A stretch of 64,000 bases of DNA. It comes from Galerina marginata (Eukaryota; Basidiomycota; Agaricomycetes; Agaricales; Galerinaceae). The notes under the pieces were generated by a model. That model worked only from the letters and a program-made list of their open reading frames with translations, was not told where the DNA came from and did no database searches. Positions 1 to 11,700 of the stretch are shown one piece after another (the stretch's first letter is position 1; each line of letters starts with the position of its first letter). The stretch is from the NCBI GenBank assembly GCA_023014335.1, contig JAECYW010000003.1, positions 186,001-250,000 of the forward strand. Direction: 5' to 3'. Made by a program: the position numbers and the translations under genes.

Positions 1-640
1 CTCGACGTGGAACTGCTCAATTTCCGAAAAGGATTCCCAATATATATCCTATTATTCTAATTGAGATACCTGTCGTAAATTGACCATGCTGCGTCAGCGC
101 AAGGTGCTACTCGAACTTACCCTACACTCTTGGGATATTCATACAAAGGTCTACCACCACATTTTATTTACGGTGACAGAGAAGAAAGTGAAACTGAACT
201 CGAGGAGAGTTCGTTCTGGAATCTGGTGTCCGAAACAGGTTAACTAATGAGATATTTCAGATGGGACCTCATTATAAATCCCTACCAGTTAAATTTGCTT
301 TTAATTTGCGTCCCTACCCAACGCGGCGCCCACTTGGAAAGAAAGGCAGAAAAGCGAAGTAAGCCTAGCATACTCGCCTTAATTAAGTCGGAGTGACCTG
401 CGCTGATATTTGCGCTAGTAAGTACAACTCGCGCGCAAGTCATGCGCAAGTTGTGCGCAGCGCTGGCTCAACTCATGCGCTAGTTTGCGCAAGCACGCAA
501 CCTGCCACGCAAATTTTCCAGTGCCCCGTCAGAGAGCCGTGCTTTATTAGTCGTTTGACTCGAAATATCGCACGTCGTCGGGTGATTAAACAATTCCTGA
601 AAACAATATCGTAAATTCTATTTGCTCATTAACATGAACG
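1..640. other. No gene recognised; TGCGCA-rich patch
   Basis: No open frame with coding character was found. Between about 405 and 510 there is a run of related short words (GCGCAAGT, TGCGCA, GCGCTAGT) recurring every 10-20 bases on both strands. It gives a locally palindromic, GC-rich patch in an otherwise AT-rich stretch. Its function is unknown. Confidence 0.4.
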
Positions 641-2050
641 TGGCTGGGTCGAGGTTGGTACAGGGAACTGACAGCTGTGGGTTGAAAATGGGGTGACTCT
701 TCGCAACTGTATTTGGAGCGGTATTTCCTCCCAGATAGTGATGGTTCCCTTTTCCTTTTCTACCGAATCGCAAACCCGCCCGCCGACCAGTTCTAGAACC
801 AGAAGAATCCCACCGTCCTAAGCCACTGCAAGCAACAGATGCCCGCCCCGCCCTCTCGCACTTTCCGTCCATTCTGTGATATACCCGCCACCGTGGCGCA
901 CGTCCTTCCTGACGAGGCAACTTTGACCTTTTCTACCTGGAAATTCCTCCATCAGCGATGAAGATGTGGCTGAACGGGCAGCACGGCTGAGGCGCAGAGA
1001 AGCAGGACGGGTACGGCAGTGCTGGAGTACACGCCTACGGAAGGGATGGACGAGGAGGATGGGTGTTAAGGTGCCCAAAATCGGGTGACGGAGGGGGTGT
1101 GGCTGATGCTGACCAGTCGCAAACAAACGGTGCAGATCTAGCTCGATGCACAGATATAGTCAAAGTACGGATCAAGCATCGTGGTGATGGGGTGGGAACG
1201 TATGGCAAAGTTCATAGGAGGATGGCAAGCGGTGCTCAGGAAGTCGGTGGGTGCATTCGGGAGATGTAGGAGTAGCAGAAAGGCAGCTACGTGACTGGGG
1301 CTCGTTTGGCCGGTACGAGACGTAGGAAAAACAAGGCAGTAGCTGTACTTTGAGTGATGGGTGCTAAAGACATGTTTAATGCCTCAATAGAGGGCTTCAA
1401 GTGCAACGGTGGTGGAACGGGCCTCGGATTGGGCAGAAAAGCACAAAAAACGAGCTGCAGAACGAGACAGGGTTTGTTCAAACCCGACTTGGGGGCAATA
1501 ATTGGACTAGGAGATACATACCTATTGTCCTCGTTCCTCCCTTAGCTCGTGTTCTCATACCAATGACTATGCAACTTGAAGATTAGTGCCAGGAAGGAAC
1601 CATTCCAGGCGCATGGTTTGTGGCGATATAAGCCAGGGCTCTAAGAGAAGATCAGCAAGATGTTTGCGTACCAGACGCCTCTCAGCTCAGCTCACCTTAT
1701 CCTGAAACACCCGTGATATGGCATTCAGGAGATCGTGAAAAAGCGAGAAAAATGAGCAGGTGCATGTGGATGGCGTGGACGCGCACGAATCGTTTGAATT
1801 TTGAAGGCATCAAAGGTAGCAAATAAAGCTTCAAGCGAATGCGGCATTCTATAGAGCATCGAAAGAGAATCGTAAATGGAGAAAACGAACAGGTAGAAGG
1901 TAGAAAACGGAAGGGTGACGGTGGGGAGGCCCTTGATGGGCGGCCCGGGAAGGATCCAAGATTACCAACTGATAACACGTGACTAATCCGACGACGCGCC
2001 CGCGTCCCGATTCAATCAAGATTCAATGTGATCCTCTGATTTTCGTGTAT
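640..2050. repeat. Dispersed repeat family R, copy 1
   Basis: This is the first of four diverged copies of a non-coding repeat. Recognisable shared blocks are a segment with the words AAACAAACGGTG and CGTGACTGGGG (about 1110-1310), a block with GTACCTA-like and GTGTTCTCAT words (about 1510-1660), and an end block reading CACGTGACT followed by GACGCG (about 1975-2000). The same blocks recur in order at 4.7-7.2, 11.7-13.1 and 17-18 kb. No copy has a long intact frame. The repeat could be a decayed transposon or an old gene remnant. Confidence 0.6.
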
Positions 2051-3049
2051 GGTTGCTTGGACTTTGTTGAACCAGATATTAATCCACCGGGCAATATATC
2101 TCAGTAGCACAAACTTGCACTGGTTACAAAAGACGACGCAGCCGATAATTCTTTCGCACCTCTTCAAGCAGTTCGACCAAAGTTCGACTTAGCTAATAAT
2201 TATTAATACTTAATCCATCATAATGTCCATTACATCCAGTGATATATCATATTCAATGGGAACATGTGATTAGATGGAGTGTCTCTCTGATCGGTGAAGA
2301 TCTGGCTGGGCCTCGACACCCGACGTTCTCAAGAAGTTGGCATAGTGTGAGAATAGCGGTCGAATTTGTGAAGAATAGCATTTTGTGTCGACCTTGGTGT
2401 CTCATTGAGCCCCGAAATTGGACTTTTGGTAGGCATTATAAAGGTGCATCAGCCGCCCAAAGCCGACAACCTAGGCCGCGGCCAACAGCTTATGAATCTG
2501 AAGCTTGACTCTGAGGCACAAGCCGAAAGAGAGCCAGAGGAAGTTGAGAGAAGAACGGAGGAAGAAATGGAGCGAGTGATCATCAGAGAAGCGCCTTCTT
2601 TCAACAGCGCTATCTTTGAATCACTTGCTTCGACGAAATTTTAAACAGGTTGAATTTTCGTTCAAATCCGTATCGCTACCATCATGATGGCACTCGCGCA
2701 TGTCGAAGAACAGACAGCACATCCAGTGACAATACCCAGCTCTTTAGCACGTTTGACCAGTGCATTAACGGATTGGAATTGAATAGATACGCCCCGACCT
2801 GATAGACGCATCATGTTTGCTTAAATCGGTCTGTTGAACCAGACCTGATTTTGTTCGCCATGTTAGGATGCCCCCATATGTTTGCCGTTAAATACCCGCC
2901 ATTTTCGTACTTGAAACTCCCTGACTCACGTTTCGCACACCACCACCTCATACAGTACAATCAGTACAATCTAACGGGGACAGCATACTAGGACCATTCG
3001 AACGAAGTGCCTTTCCTGGAATCCAGTTTTTACAGCCCCAACCGCAATC
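2050..3049 (+). repeat. Duplicated upstream block of the membrane gene (copy 1)
   Basis: No confident gene lies here. The stretch from about 2240 to 2790 is homologous to about 9400-9780, which lies upstream of the third membrane gene. Both share words such as CGCTACCATCATGAT and ACAGACAGCACATCCAGT. Short open frames in both copies (for example 2405-2644) differ in frame and are probably not translated. The block seems to have been duplicated together with the downstream gene, and its last few hundred bases presumably hold the promoter. Confidence 0.5.
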
Positions 3050-4190
3050 ATGCTCAGCGATTTCGGCCACACAGCGTTGTCTGAGTTTTACGGGGTCATA
3101 TGTGCAGCGATGGCTTACGTCGTTGTCCTCACACTTTCCTACCTCTGCCTTCATGAACTTGTACACGGGGAAGCATCATCGTGTTACTCAACACCGAAAC
3201 GGCGTTTCAACATCCTATATATAACCTTCCTTTTGTTGCTCAGCACTTTCTCACTGGTCCAGCAGGTTTATGGCACGACAGTAACAATCTTTTTCTTCCC
3301 GCGGCCGGAATCAAGTAGCTCAGAGTGGTTCCAAACTGTCCCTCTCGTTTTGCCATTCACTGTTTGGGCAGCAGATGGCTTCATGGTAAATAATTATCTT
3401 GAGTGAATATGCCTATTACCCATTCTTTGTCATAGATCTGGCGCTGCATGATACTTTATCAAGGCGCTTCCACAAAGTACCGAATACCATTGATCGGTGT
3501 CCTCTTTCTGCTTTCTTTGATTTTGCTTGGTGAGTCCGGCTAGTACTATGTAGGGAAATCTCTCATCGTTATAATTCAGTGTCTGGAATTATCTATCTAA
3601 TTCCATTTTCATCGCATGGTGGGCCCTTTCATTAATTTCCCTGATCCTAGATTGAACGTGTCATATTTTCAGCCAACGGAATATTACTTTCACTCGGATC
3701 TGGCCCCGTGTTCCAGGTAATTTACAGGGCCGCCTTACTTGTGCCCACCGCCTCGACAATCGTTAATATCGTTCTTTCGACTCTCATCGTTTTTCGAATT
3801 CTATATCACCAACGGTATCTCAGAAAAGTGCTGGGGACGGCACATACCTCGATTTACTCGAGGATTATGGCCATGTGTATCGAGTCATGCGCCTTAATTG
3901 TCGTGGTTGGCGTGGCGCATATCGTCATTTTCCTAAATAACTTCCATGGCATTGAAATTCCATTATACCTTCTGCCTCATATTTGCGTGAGTAAATTTCT
4001 CCGTTTCCCCAAAAGTATCCAGAGTTTTTATTGCTTGTAGGCTATATCACCATTCATGATCATCTACCGGGTCGCACATGGAAGAGATGCCACAAGTATA
4101 AAGCCATCGCTTAGCGTTGACAACGTGATAGAAAGGGAGATCCATTTCCTTATGCCAAATCCATCCGGAGATATTGTGGAACGAGTTTGA
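3050..4190 (+). CDS. Multipass membrane protein, Agaricomycete family (copy 1)
   Basis: Five exons can be joined with phase kept: 3050-3385, 3436-3529, 3580-3618, 3673-3986 and 4041-4190, giving about 310 residues. The start (MLSDFGHTAL) is the ATG conserved in the paralogs. Hydrophobic segments include one near residues 15-35 (CAAMAYVVVLTLSYL), one near 60-75, one after the first intron, and others around PTASTIVNIVL and SCALIVVVGVAHIVIFL. The last exon opens with AISPFMIIYRVAHGRDA, a motif like the ending of a widespread mushroom seven-helix membrane family. Function is unknown and a receptor-like role is only inference. It is the most intact of three paralogs here (others at 7950-9107 and 10208-11375). 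Confidence 0.75.
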
Positions 4191-4700
4191 AGTTAGTAGG
4201 CTACTTATTCTCGAGTAGATAGATGCACGAACGAGTTGTACAGTTCGTGTTTTTGAAAAGACTGAAGCCGCAGGCGCAAAATAACGCCCTGGGTAAAATC
4301 TTGAATCACAAACTGTAGTCAGTAAATCCGCTTCAGAACCGCCATTTTTTTGGTGTGACGCGTTTCGTTTTCGAATGCCGTAGGATTTGATTTTGCTACT
4401 ATAATTTCTACGAAGTTATGCCATACTGATCCGAGGAAGGAACCTCAGACGAAGATCGCAGCGTATTACTCGAGTAGCAAGCATTAATTCTTACGTAGTA
4501 AGCGGTCGTTAAAATCCCCTCATTCACACGAGAATGGAAATACAAATATCGCATACCTAACGTTCAAGATTTATTTCCTTACCGAACACCTTCCAAACCG
4601 GTCATTCCGGAAAACCTCTGCTAACTTTGTTCGAAATCACCCCAAACAGGGGGTTCTCCGGTAGGAAGTGCGTTTCCCTGGCTTCGTCTGGCGTTTGTTC
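4191..4700. other. Intergenic, nothing recognised
   Basis: This is the 3' flank of the first membrane gene. It resembles the flank after the third copy (about 11376-11640), with the shared word GAGGAAGGAAC, so the duplication extends past the stop codon. No gene, RNA or obvious repeat boundary is visible. Confidence 0.35.
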
Positions 4701-7230
4701 TTGACTTCAATGACGAAAACGCTGAAAAAAGGCGGATGACGCGACTGTCGAACCAGATTATCGCTTGAAGCAGCACTGCGCTGGTCGGCTTATGTTATAT
4801 GACCAGATAGCAGGTGGCAGAGCCAGAGCCAAAGGAAGGCGAAGGAGGGGGGGCGGAAGCGGTAAGCGATGTCGTCACTGTCATTGACCAAGGCTAAGGT
4901 GGAACGCGCCGTGGCCTGAGACTGAATGGTCCTTTGGTGTTGGCGAAGAGGCGAAAGATGAAATTTAGGATTCATAACAGTGGGCGAGCAAGTACTCGAG
5001 GAGCACCCATACTTCCGCCTGCAACCTGCATGCTTCTATTACCACTGGGAACTGCCGTTTCAGCGGCACGGGCAGGGCGGATGTACGCTTTGAGTCATTT
5101 TTGTCTTCGTATCGGAATTCCTCAAAACCAGGACGCCTCCAAAGTCAACATCTCCATTAGCAACGACGATGTGACCCAGCAGTGAGGTTGGAGGGACAGT
5201 ACGACCGCACACCTCAGGCTGAGGTGCAGGGAGGAATGACGGGTGGGGAGGCTGCGACGACGGCCCAGGACAAGAACTGCGTCCTGTAGCCATATCTTCA
5301 ATTGGCGGCGCGGGCGCAGGTGGATGTACGCGTCAACGTCGTTGAGGTGAAGCAGGTACGAAGAACTGATAGCTGAGGGTCGACTGCGGTGAAGAGGGAA
5401 GGCAAAGTTTGGACCTCGTTCATGTTCACGTTTTCGTGGTAGTCCTCCGAGATAACGGTGCCCTTTCTTCCCCTGCTCGGAAACCTGTCTGCTTCCTGGC
5501 AGTACCCACTGACCCATCGCACTTTCCTACCCCATTCTTCCCTCCGCCCCCTGCCCCTCTGTGCCTGCACAGACTCGTCAACACGACGTAAGTTTTTCCT
5601 ACGGGCAGCGAGTAGAACTGGACAACGGCTAATTAGATTAGTTTGGGCTCGTCGAAGGGCTTTAAATAGGAGAAATGGGCCAGCGAGGGGGAAGACCGCA
5701 TCTGCGACTGCTACACGCCTACGGATGGGACGGACGACGAGGGTGTTGAGACGGGTCGCAGGAGGTCTTTCCTACTGCCCACAAGTCGGGCGACGTAGGG
5801 GCAGGCGGTGGTGATGACTAGCCGTAAACAAACGGTGGAGATCCAGCGCAATGCACAGATTCAGACTATGCCGACGTCGCGATCGACTATCGTGGTGCTG
5901 GGGCTCGTAAGTATGGTAGAGGCTGAAAGGAGCAAATCAAAGGTTGGTGGAGGTCGGTGCGTGCGTTCGGGAGATGATCGAAACGTAGAACCCAGACCGC
6001 GTGACTGGGGTTCTCTTCCCCGTGATAGAACGTAGGATGAGCTAGCCAGAACTTGAGTGAAGGGGCGGCAAACGCGCGTTGAATGCGGGAATCTCGACCT
6101 TTAGGTGCAAAGGTGGTGGTCGCAGAGCAAATGTTGGAATGGGCAGAAAAAAGAGCTACAGAACATGCCAAAGGCTGTTCAGGCCGCCAACTTCGAAGGA
6201 ATAAATAGACCAGAAGCTACGTACCTAGTTGTCTCATTCCTCCATTATCTTGTGGTTCCCGTCCAATGACGATGGAAAATTGGCACTTTCGCGGATGTTG
6301 TCCGGAAGGAACAACTCCAGACGCATGGTATGTAGTGATATAAGGCGCAGTTCTTAGAGAATATCAGCTAAAGGTTCGGGGCTAGATGCTTTCCGGCTGA
6401 CCCTAAGCTAGAATACGCGCTATGATATCCAGGATATGGCGAAAACAGCAGGAAAACGAGTTGGAGCATGTGCAATGCCCGAGTCGCGAATCTTGAAGGC
6501 GCTGAAGATTCCAAGCAAATGGAGCCTGTAACATTGAGTGGGGACCTGCAGAACGCAATATAAGTAACGCATTGGTGGTAACTTGAGTGAAGGGGTGCTA
6601 AACGCGTGTTGAGTGCGGCAACTTTGTTCTTGAAAAGCGTATGAAAGGCAGATCTTGTGACGGCAGAACAACGCCAACAGTGAGTTAAAGAACGTGACAA
6701 AGCGGACTCAGCATCGATTTCAGAGAAAGGAATAGGCCAGAAAGTACGTACCTAGTCGCCTCATTCCTCCTGTTCCCTTTTCAATGACGATGCGAAATCA
6801 GCGCCTTCGGGGGACTTGTAAGGAGGGAACATATCCGGGTGAGTGGCTTGTGAAGATATGAGCTGTAGTTCTTGGACAAGGTCAGCTAAAATTTGTGATC
6901 CATAAAACTTGTTTACTTACCCTAAGGTGACTAGATACGACATGCAAGAAATCGTGAAGAAAGCTGGAAAAGCAAGTAAGACCATGTGCAATGCGCGGCG
7001 TCGCACAAGTACTTTGGATCTTCAGGGCGCCAAGATCACCCGAGAATAAAAGATGCCATGGACTGCGACATTCTATGGAGGATCAAAGGAGAATTATAGA
7101 GGAAGATAAGAAGCAGGAAATGGTCACGGAAGAGTGGTGGCAGGGCGGGATTCCGCCGGGAAGGAACCAAAATTATTTTCAACAGCACGTGACTAATCTG
7201 ATGACGCGATGTCGACGCGTCCCTATTCCC
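4700..7230. repeat. Dispersed repeat family R, copy 2 (internally duplicated)
   Basis: This is the longest copy of the repeat. The region 5340-6240 matches 640-1560 block by block. The end block containing a GTACCTAG word followed by a GGTTTGTGA-like word occurs twice, at about 6220-6400 and 6745-6970, so part of the repeat was duplicated within this copy. It ends with CACGTGACTAATC and GACGCG near 7185-7210, as in the other copies. No intact reading frame was found on either strand. Confidence 0.55.
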
Positions 7231-7949
7231 AAATGCAATCCTTGCTCTTATTTCTGTGTATGGCTCCTTGAACCAGAGGGAAAAAGTAAAAAAACGAGGA
7301 TGTCTATTACATGTGTACCCAAGCAAATGCACTACGCATATAAATAAATAGTAGAGAATATCTTCGACAGAGTGGGATACTTACAATTGATACGCCTTCC
7401 CATGCCCGGAACTTGAAGCATTACCGGTACCAACCAGCCTCTCTTTTTAGGAGTAAAATTTGGAATAGTCAAATAAGATACAGTCAGTTCAGTGTACTGT
7501 CCGTACCAATTCACCTATAAATGTACGCCTTTTCAAAGCACTTTCTTCCCCTTTCTCGCCGTGACATTTCTCTATTTCTCTGCCAAGCTGCAACCGTCAA
7601 CCGGTGGATTATTCTACCTACGTCGATTGTTAACACAATATTTAACCCCCACTCCTAAAAATGCTGACTCAAAAAATAGTGAGCCCAACAGTGTCTTATA
7701 CGGTTTCACAGTCGTCGGCGGTGATTAGACCTGTTAAAATTTATCTATCCGTCCGTCTGGCTTGCAGTTTCAATTTTTCTGCCATTTTTACTTTCGCGTT
7801 TTGACTGGTAGTTCGGGAATAATCACGTCCTATCCTCATTTTTTGAATTGTTTGGCTCGCCACATAACTTTCTTAGCAATCTGGAAGCTGATTATTTAAT
7901 ATATAACCAATCATGCATGCATCTACTCAAGTATAATAGTGGCCTAACT
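7230..7949. other. Intergenic, nothing recognised
   Basis: AT-rich sequence downstream of the minus-strand membrane gene. Short frames at 7332-7514 (-) and 7492-7728 (+) lack coding character. I see no repeat shared with other parts of the window. Confidence 0.3.
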
Positions 7950-9107
7950 TCAAACTTCTTCTCTGGTTGAATTAGGCGTAATGAAATGAATCTCCCTTTC
8001 TACCATATTACCAACACTAAGCGAGGGCTTTAAGCCTGTGGCATCTCTTCCATATGCATCCCGGTAGATGATCATGAAAGGTGACATAGCCTACAAGCGA
8101 TAAAAATTCTGGGTTTGAATGGATATTGTTTGATAAACGGATAAATGTACTCACGCAAATTTGTGGGAGAAGGTATAGTGGAACTTCAATGCCAGGTAAG
8201 TTACTCAGGACAATAATCATATACACCACGCCAACTACGGAAATTAAGGCGCACGACTCGATACACAGCACCACAATTTGGGAGTAAATTGATGTATATG
8301 TCGTCCCCAGCGCTTTTCTGATATGCCTTTGGTGATAAAGAACTCGAAAAACTATAAGAGCCGAAAGAACGATATTAACAATTGTCGAGGCGGTTGGCAC
8401 AATTAAAGCTGCCCTATCGAATTCCTGGTACATAGGGCCAGATTCAAGATAAATAAATATTTCTGTGGCCGAAATTGTAATGAATTCAATCTAGGACCAG
8501 GTAAGATTGAATAAAGGGACCCACCGTGCGATGAAAATGGAATCAGATAGATGCTTCCAGCGGCTGAATTATGACCATGAGATTGCGCTGCGCCTGTTTC
8601 TAGTAAGGCCTAGCAAGGAATAATGCTCACCAAGCGAAATCAAAGCGAGGAAGAAGAGGGCGATGATCAACAGTATTTGGTACTTGGTGGAAACGCCTTG
8701 ATAAAGTACTATACAGCGCCAGATCTATGAGCAAGGATGAGTTATAAACTGGTTCATGCATAAGAATTATTTACCATGATGCCATTTGCTGCCCAAACCG
8801 TGAATGGCAAAGCGACAGGGATAGTGTCGAACCACGATCCGCCGCTCTCTTGCAAAAAAAAGAGTGTCATTGTCGTGCCATAAGCCTCCTGGATCAGTGA
8901 GAAAGTACTGAGCAACAAAACAAGGGATATGTATAGGATGTTAAAGCGCCGTTTTGCTGTTGAATAAGACGATGATCCTTTCCCATTTACAAGTGCGTGA
9001 ATACAGAGGTAGGAAAGTGCGAGGACGACGACGTAAGCCATTGCAGCACATATGATCCCGTAAAACTCAAATAACACTGTGGAATAGAGGTTGGTGAACA
9101 GGGCCAT
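7950..9107 (-). CDS. Multipass membrane protein, Agaricomycete family (copy 2)
   Basis: This is a paralog of 3050-4190 in inverted orientation. The start is the ATG at 9105-9107 (MALFTNLYST), because it aligns with the starts of the other copies; a longer frame upstream adds a non-homologous, proline-rich stretch. Exon 1 ends at a GTAAAT donor, and short exons 2 and 3 follow (IWRCIVLYQG and IYLIPFSSHG). The long exon 4 contains PTASTIVNIVLSALIVFRVLYHQ and CIESCALISVVGVVYMIIVL. The last exon starts AMSPFMIIYRDAYGRDA and ends EREIHFITPNSTREEV. All exons join in frame by eye, so the gene appears intact. Function is unknown. Confidence 0.72.
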
Positions 9108-10207
9108 GATTGTGGTGGGAGGTGTATAGCCAGGTACTCCGTTCGAATGATCAAGCACTGTATGAGCCGGTGGTGGTGTAAAAAAGTGAGAGGTAGGGAA
9201 ACTCAAGTGTAGACTCAGTGATTATTTATCTCACAGCAAAAAATCTGGGACATGGTAACAAGGCAATATTATGTCCGCTTTGACAGACTGATGAAAGACC
9301 TGTTCATGATTTCATTGAATCCAGTGTTTCAAAGATGGCGCTGTAGAAGAAATCGCTTGACTTATCTTCCCGACTTCATCTGATTCTCGGATTAACCTTC
9401 ACCCGAACATTCAAGAAGATGAAATACTGTGTGAATAGGTAAAGAATCGCATTTTATGTTGCTGATTTTTGAACATCGGAACTGGGATTGTATTAGATCC
9501 TATACTACTACTTCAGCTTCCCAAAGCCGTTGGCCTAGGCAGCTGCTCACGGCTTTCAAACCTGAAGCTAAGCTTACGCCGAGAAAGAGACTTGAGAGAA
9601 GATACAGGAAAATAGATGAAGCAAACGATGACATCAGCCCAGGACTTCTCCAGCGCCATCTCTGGAACATTGCTTTCGATGAAATCAGAAAGGGCAGAAT
9701 TTCGTTCAAGTTCAGTATCGCTACCATCATGATAGGACCCGTGCATGTTGATAAACAGACAGCACATCCAGTAATAAAGTCTAAGTTTGAAGAAGCAGGG
9801 GTAATAGTGGTGAGAGTGCGTGGTCCATTAGCTGAACGACGGCTTTCCAAGACTGTAAATATACATATAAGTGCGTGCATCTTTCGCATGTCATCGGTCT
9901 ACGGGCAGCTTGGGCCAAACCCCTTAACGGTTTAAAATGTTGATCAGAACTAAAAATAGATATTTTGCGACATGATAGTCACGACGCATCCTTTGGTTAA
10001 ACCTCTCCCATCAGTCAGTTAAAGCAGAACCTGATATCGCCTTATTTTTGCCGTTAAATACCCACAATCTTTGCAATTAAAATTCCCCACCTCTCAATTT
10101 TTGGCTCCTCTACTTCATACAGTACTTTCTAGCTGGGACTGTGTACTAGGACTGTTCGACCGAAGGACCTATCCTAGGACCCTAGTTTTACACCTCAGAC
10201 CACAGCC
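9108..10207 (+). repeat. Intergenic block; duplicated upstream region (copy 2)
   Basis: The first 250 bases are the upstream side of the minus-strand gene. From about 9400 to 9780 the sequence is homologous to 2240-2790, sharing the word CGCTACCATCATGAT and its surroundings. It keeps a 159-codon open frame at 9456-9935 that the other copy does not conserve, so I do not call it a gene. The remainder presumably holds the promoter of the gene at 10208. Confidence 0.45.
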
Positions 10208-11375
10208 ATGGTGCAGTTCAGCGCTTACAACTACACCACGATATTTGAGTTTTATGGGGTCATATTTGCCGCAATGGCTTACGTCGTCGTCGTAGCACTT
10301 TCCTACCTGTGCATTCACACCCTTGTAAACGGAAAAGCGTCATCGTCCTACTCAACACCGAAACGGCGTTTCAACTTCCTATATATATCCCTCCATCTGC
10401 TGCTCAGTACTTTCTCACTGATCCAGCAGGTTTATGGCACGACAATGACAGTTTTTTTCCCTCCACCGACCAAATCACTCAGGTTAGAAATGTTCCAAAC
10501 ATTCCCTATCACTTTGCCATTCACATTTTGGGCGGCAGATGGCTTCATGGTAAATAAATGTCTTTGAGAGAATCAATCTATCGCTCAACCTTTGTCATAG
10601 ATCTGGCGCTGCATAGTACTTTATCAAGGCGTTTCTACCAAGTACCGAATATTATTAAACAGCGTCCTCTTCCTGCTCGGTTTGATTTCGCTTGGTGAGT
10701 CTCACTAATCACTGCCATAGCATGATCGTAACGAAGCTCACACGTTAATTTCAGGGACTGGGATTATCTATCTAATTGCATTTTCATCGCATGGTGAGCC
10801 CTTTTATTAGATCTTGCTTGGTCTTAAATTAAACAAATCATATTGAAGATAGAGGAATTTTAATTTCAATTGGACTCGGCACTGTTCTGTTCGAGATATT
10901 TTATAAAGTCGATTTATTCCTGCCAGCAGCCTCGACAATCATTAATATTGTTCTTTCGGCCCTTATCGTTTTCCGAATTTTATATCACTAAAGGTATCTC
11001 CGAAAAGCGCTGGGGACGGCACATACATCGGTTTACTCCAGAATTATGGCCATGTGTATCGAGTCGTGCGCCATAATTGCCGTAGTTGGCGTGGTGTTTG
11101 TGGTCATTTTCTTGAATGACTCGCCTGGCGTGGAAGTTCCACTATACCTTCTCCCTCAAATCTGCGTGAGTACATTCATCCGCTTCCCCGAGATATCCAG
11201 TTAAATTAAAAATCGTCGCTTGAAGGCCATATCGCCTTTCCTGATCATCTACCGGGTTGCACATGGCAGAGACGCTACAAGCATGAAGCTCTCGCTTAGC
11301 GTTGGCAATATGATAGAAAGGGAGATTCATTTTATTACACCGAATTCAACTCGAGATATAGTGGAAGGAGTTTGA
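10208..11375 (+). pseudogene. Multipass membrane protein family, copy 3, with premature stop
   Basis: The exon order is the same as in the first copy. Exon 1 starts MVQFSAYNYTTIFEFYGVIF at 10208, followed by IWRCIVLYQGVSTKYRILL, then IIYLIAFSSHG, then a long exon with PAASTIINIVLSALIVFRILYH. At 10989-10991 that exon has TAA where both paralogs have CAA (the Gln of LYHQR), so translation would stop in the middle of the membrane domain. Downstream the frame stays open and similar (CIESCAIIAVVGVVFVVIFL), and the last exon (AISPFLIIYRVAHGRDA) keeps its stop at 11373-11375. The lesion therefore looks recent. A truncated product is possible. Confidence 0.7.
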
Positions 11376-11700
11376 ATTCAATCCAGTACATATAGATGCA
11401 TAAGTTGTTATAGTACGTGATTTCGAGAAGGTAGAAGTCGACGCCTAAAGCAACGACTACTGTACGCCATTTTCGAATGATGTAGAAAATAATTTTTCAG
11501 ATGTAATCCCTACGAATTCATGGTATGCTTATCTGAGGAAGGAACACGAATAGATGAGACGATGATTTTATCGCACCACGGGCCTTCATTCTTACGTCTC
11601 TAGCCTGGTATACGTTCTATACATTTCTATATCTCTTTCGCCCTCCCTAAGTCCCTCTAAGCGGTCGTCAAAGTCTACCGCCAACCTTCTTTGGAAATTC
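11376..11700. other. Intergenic flank of the third membrane gene
   Basis: The sequence resembles the 3' flank of the first membrane gene at about 4191-4500. No gene is seen. Confidence 0.3.

Noticed and set aside
9456..9935. 159-codon open frame as a gene
   Set aside because: The homologous block at 2240-2790 does not keep the frame, and the protein shows no domain or signal.
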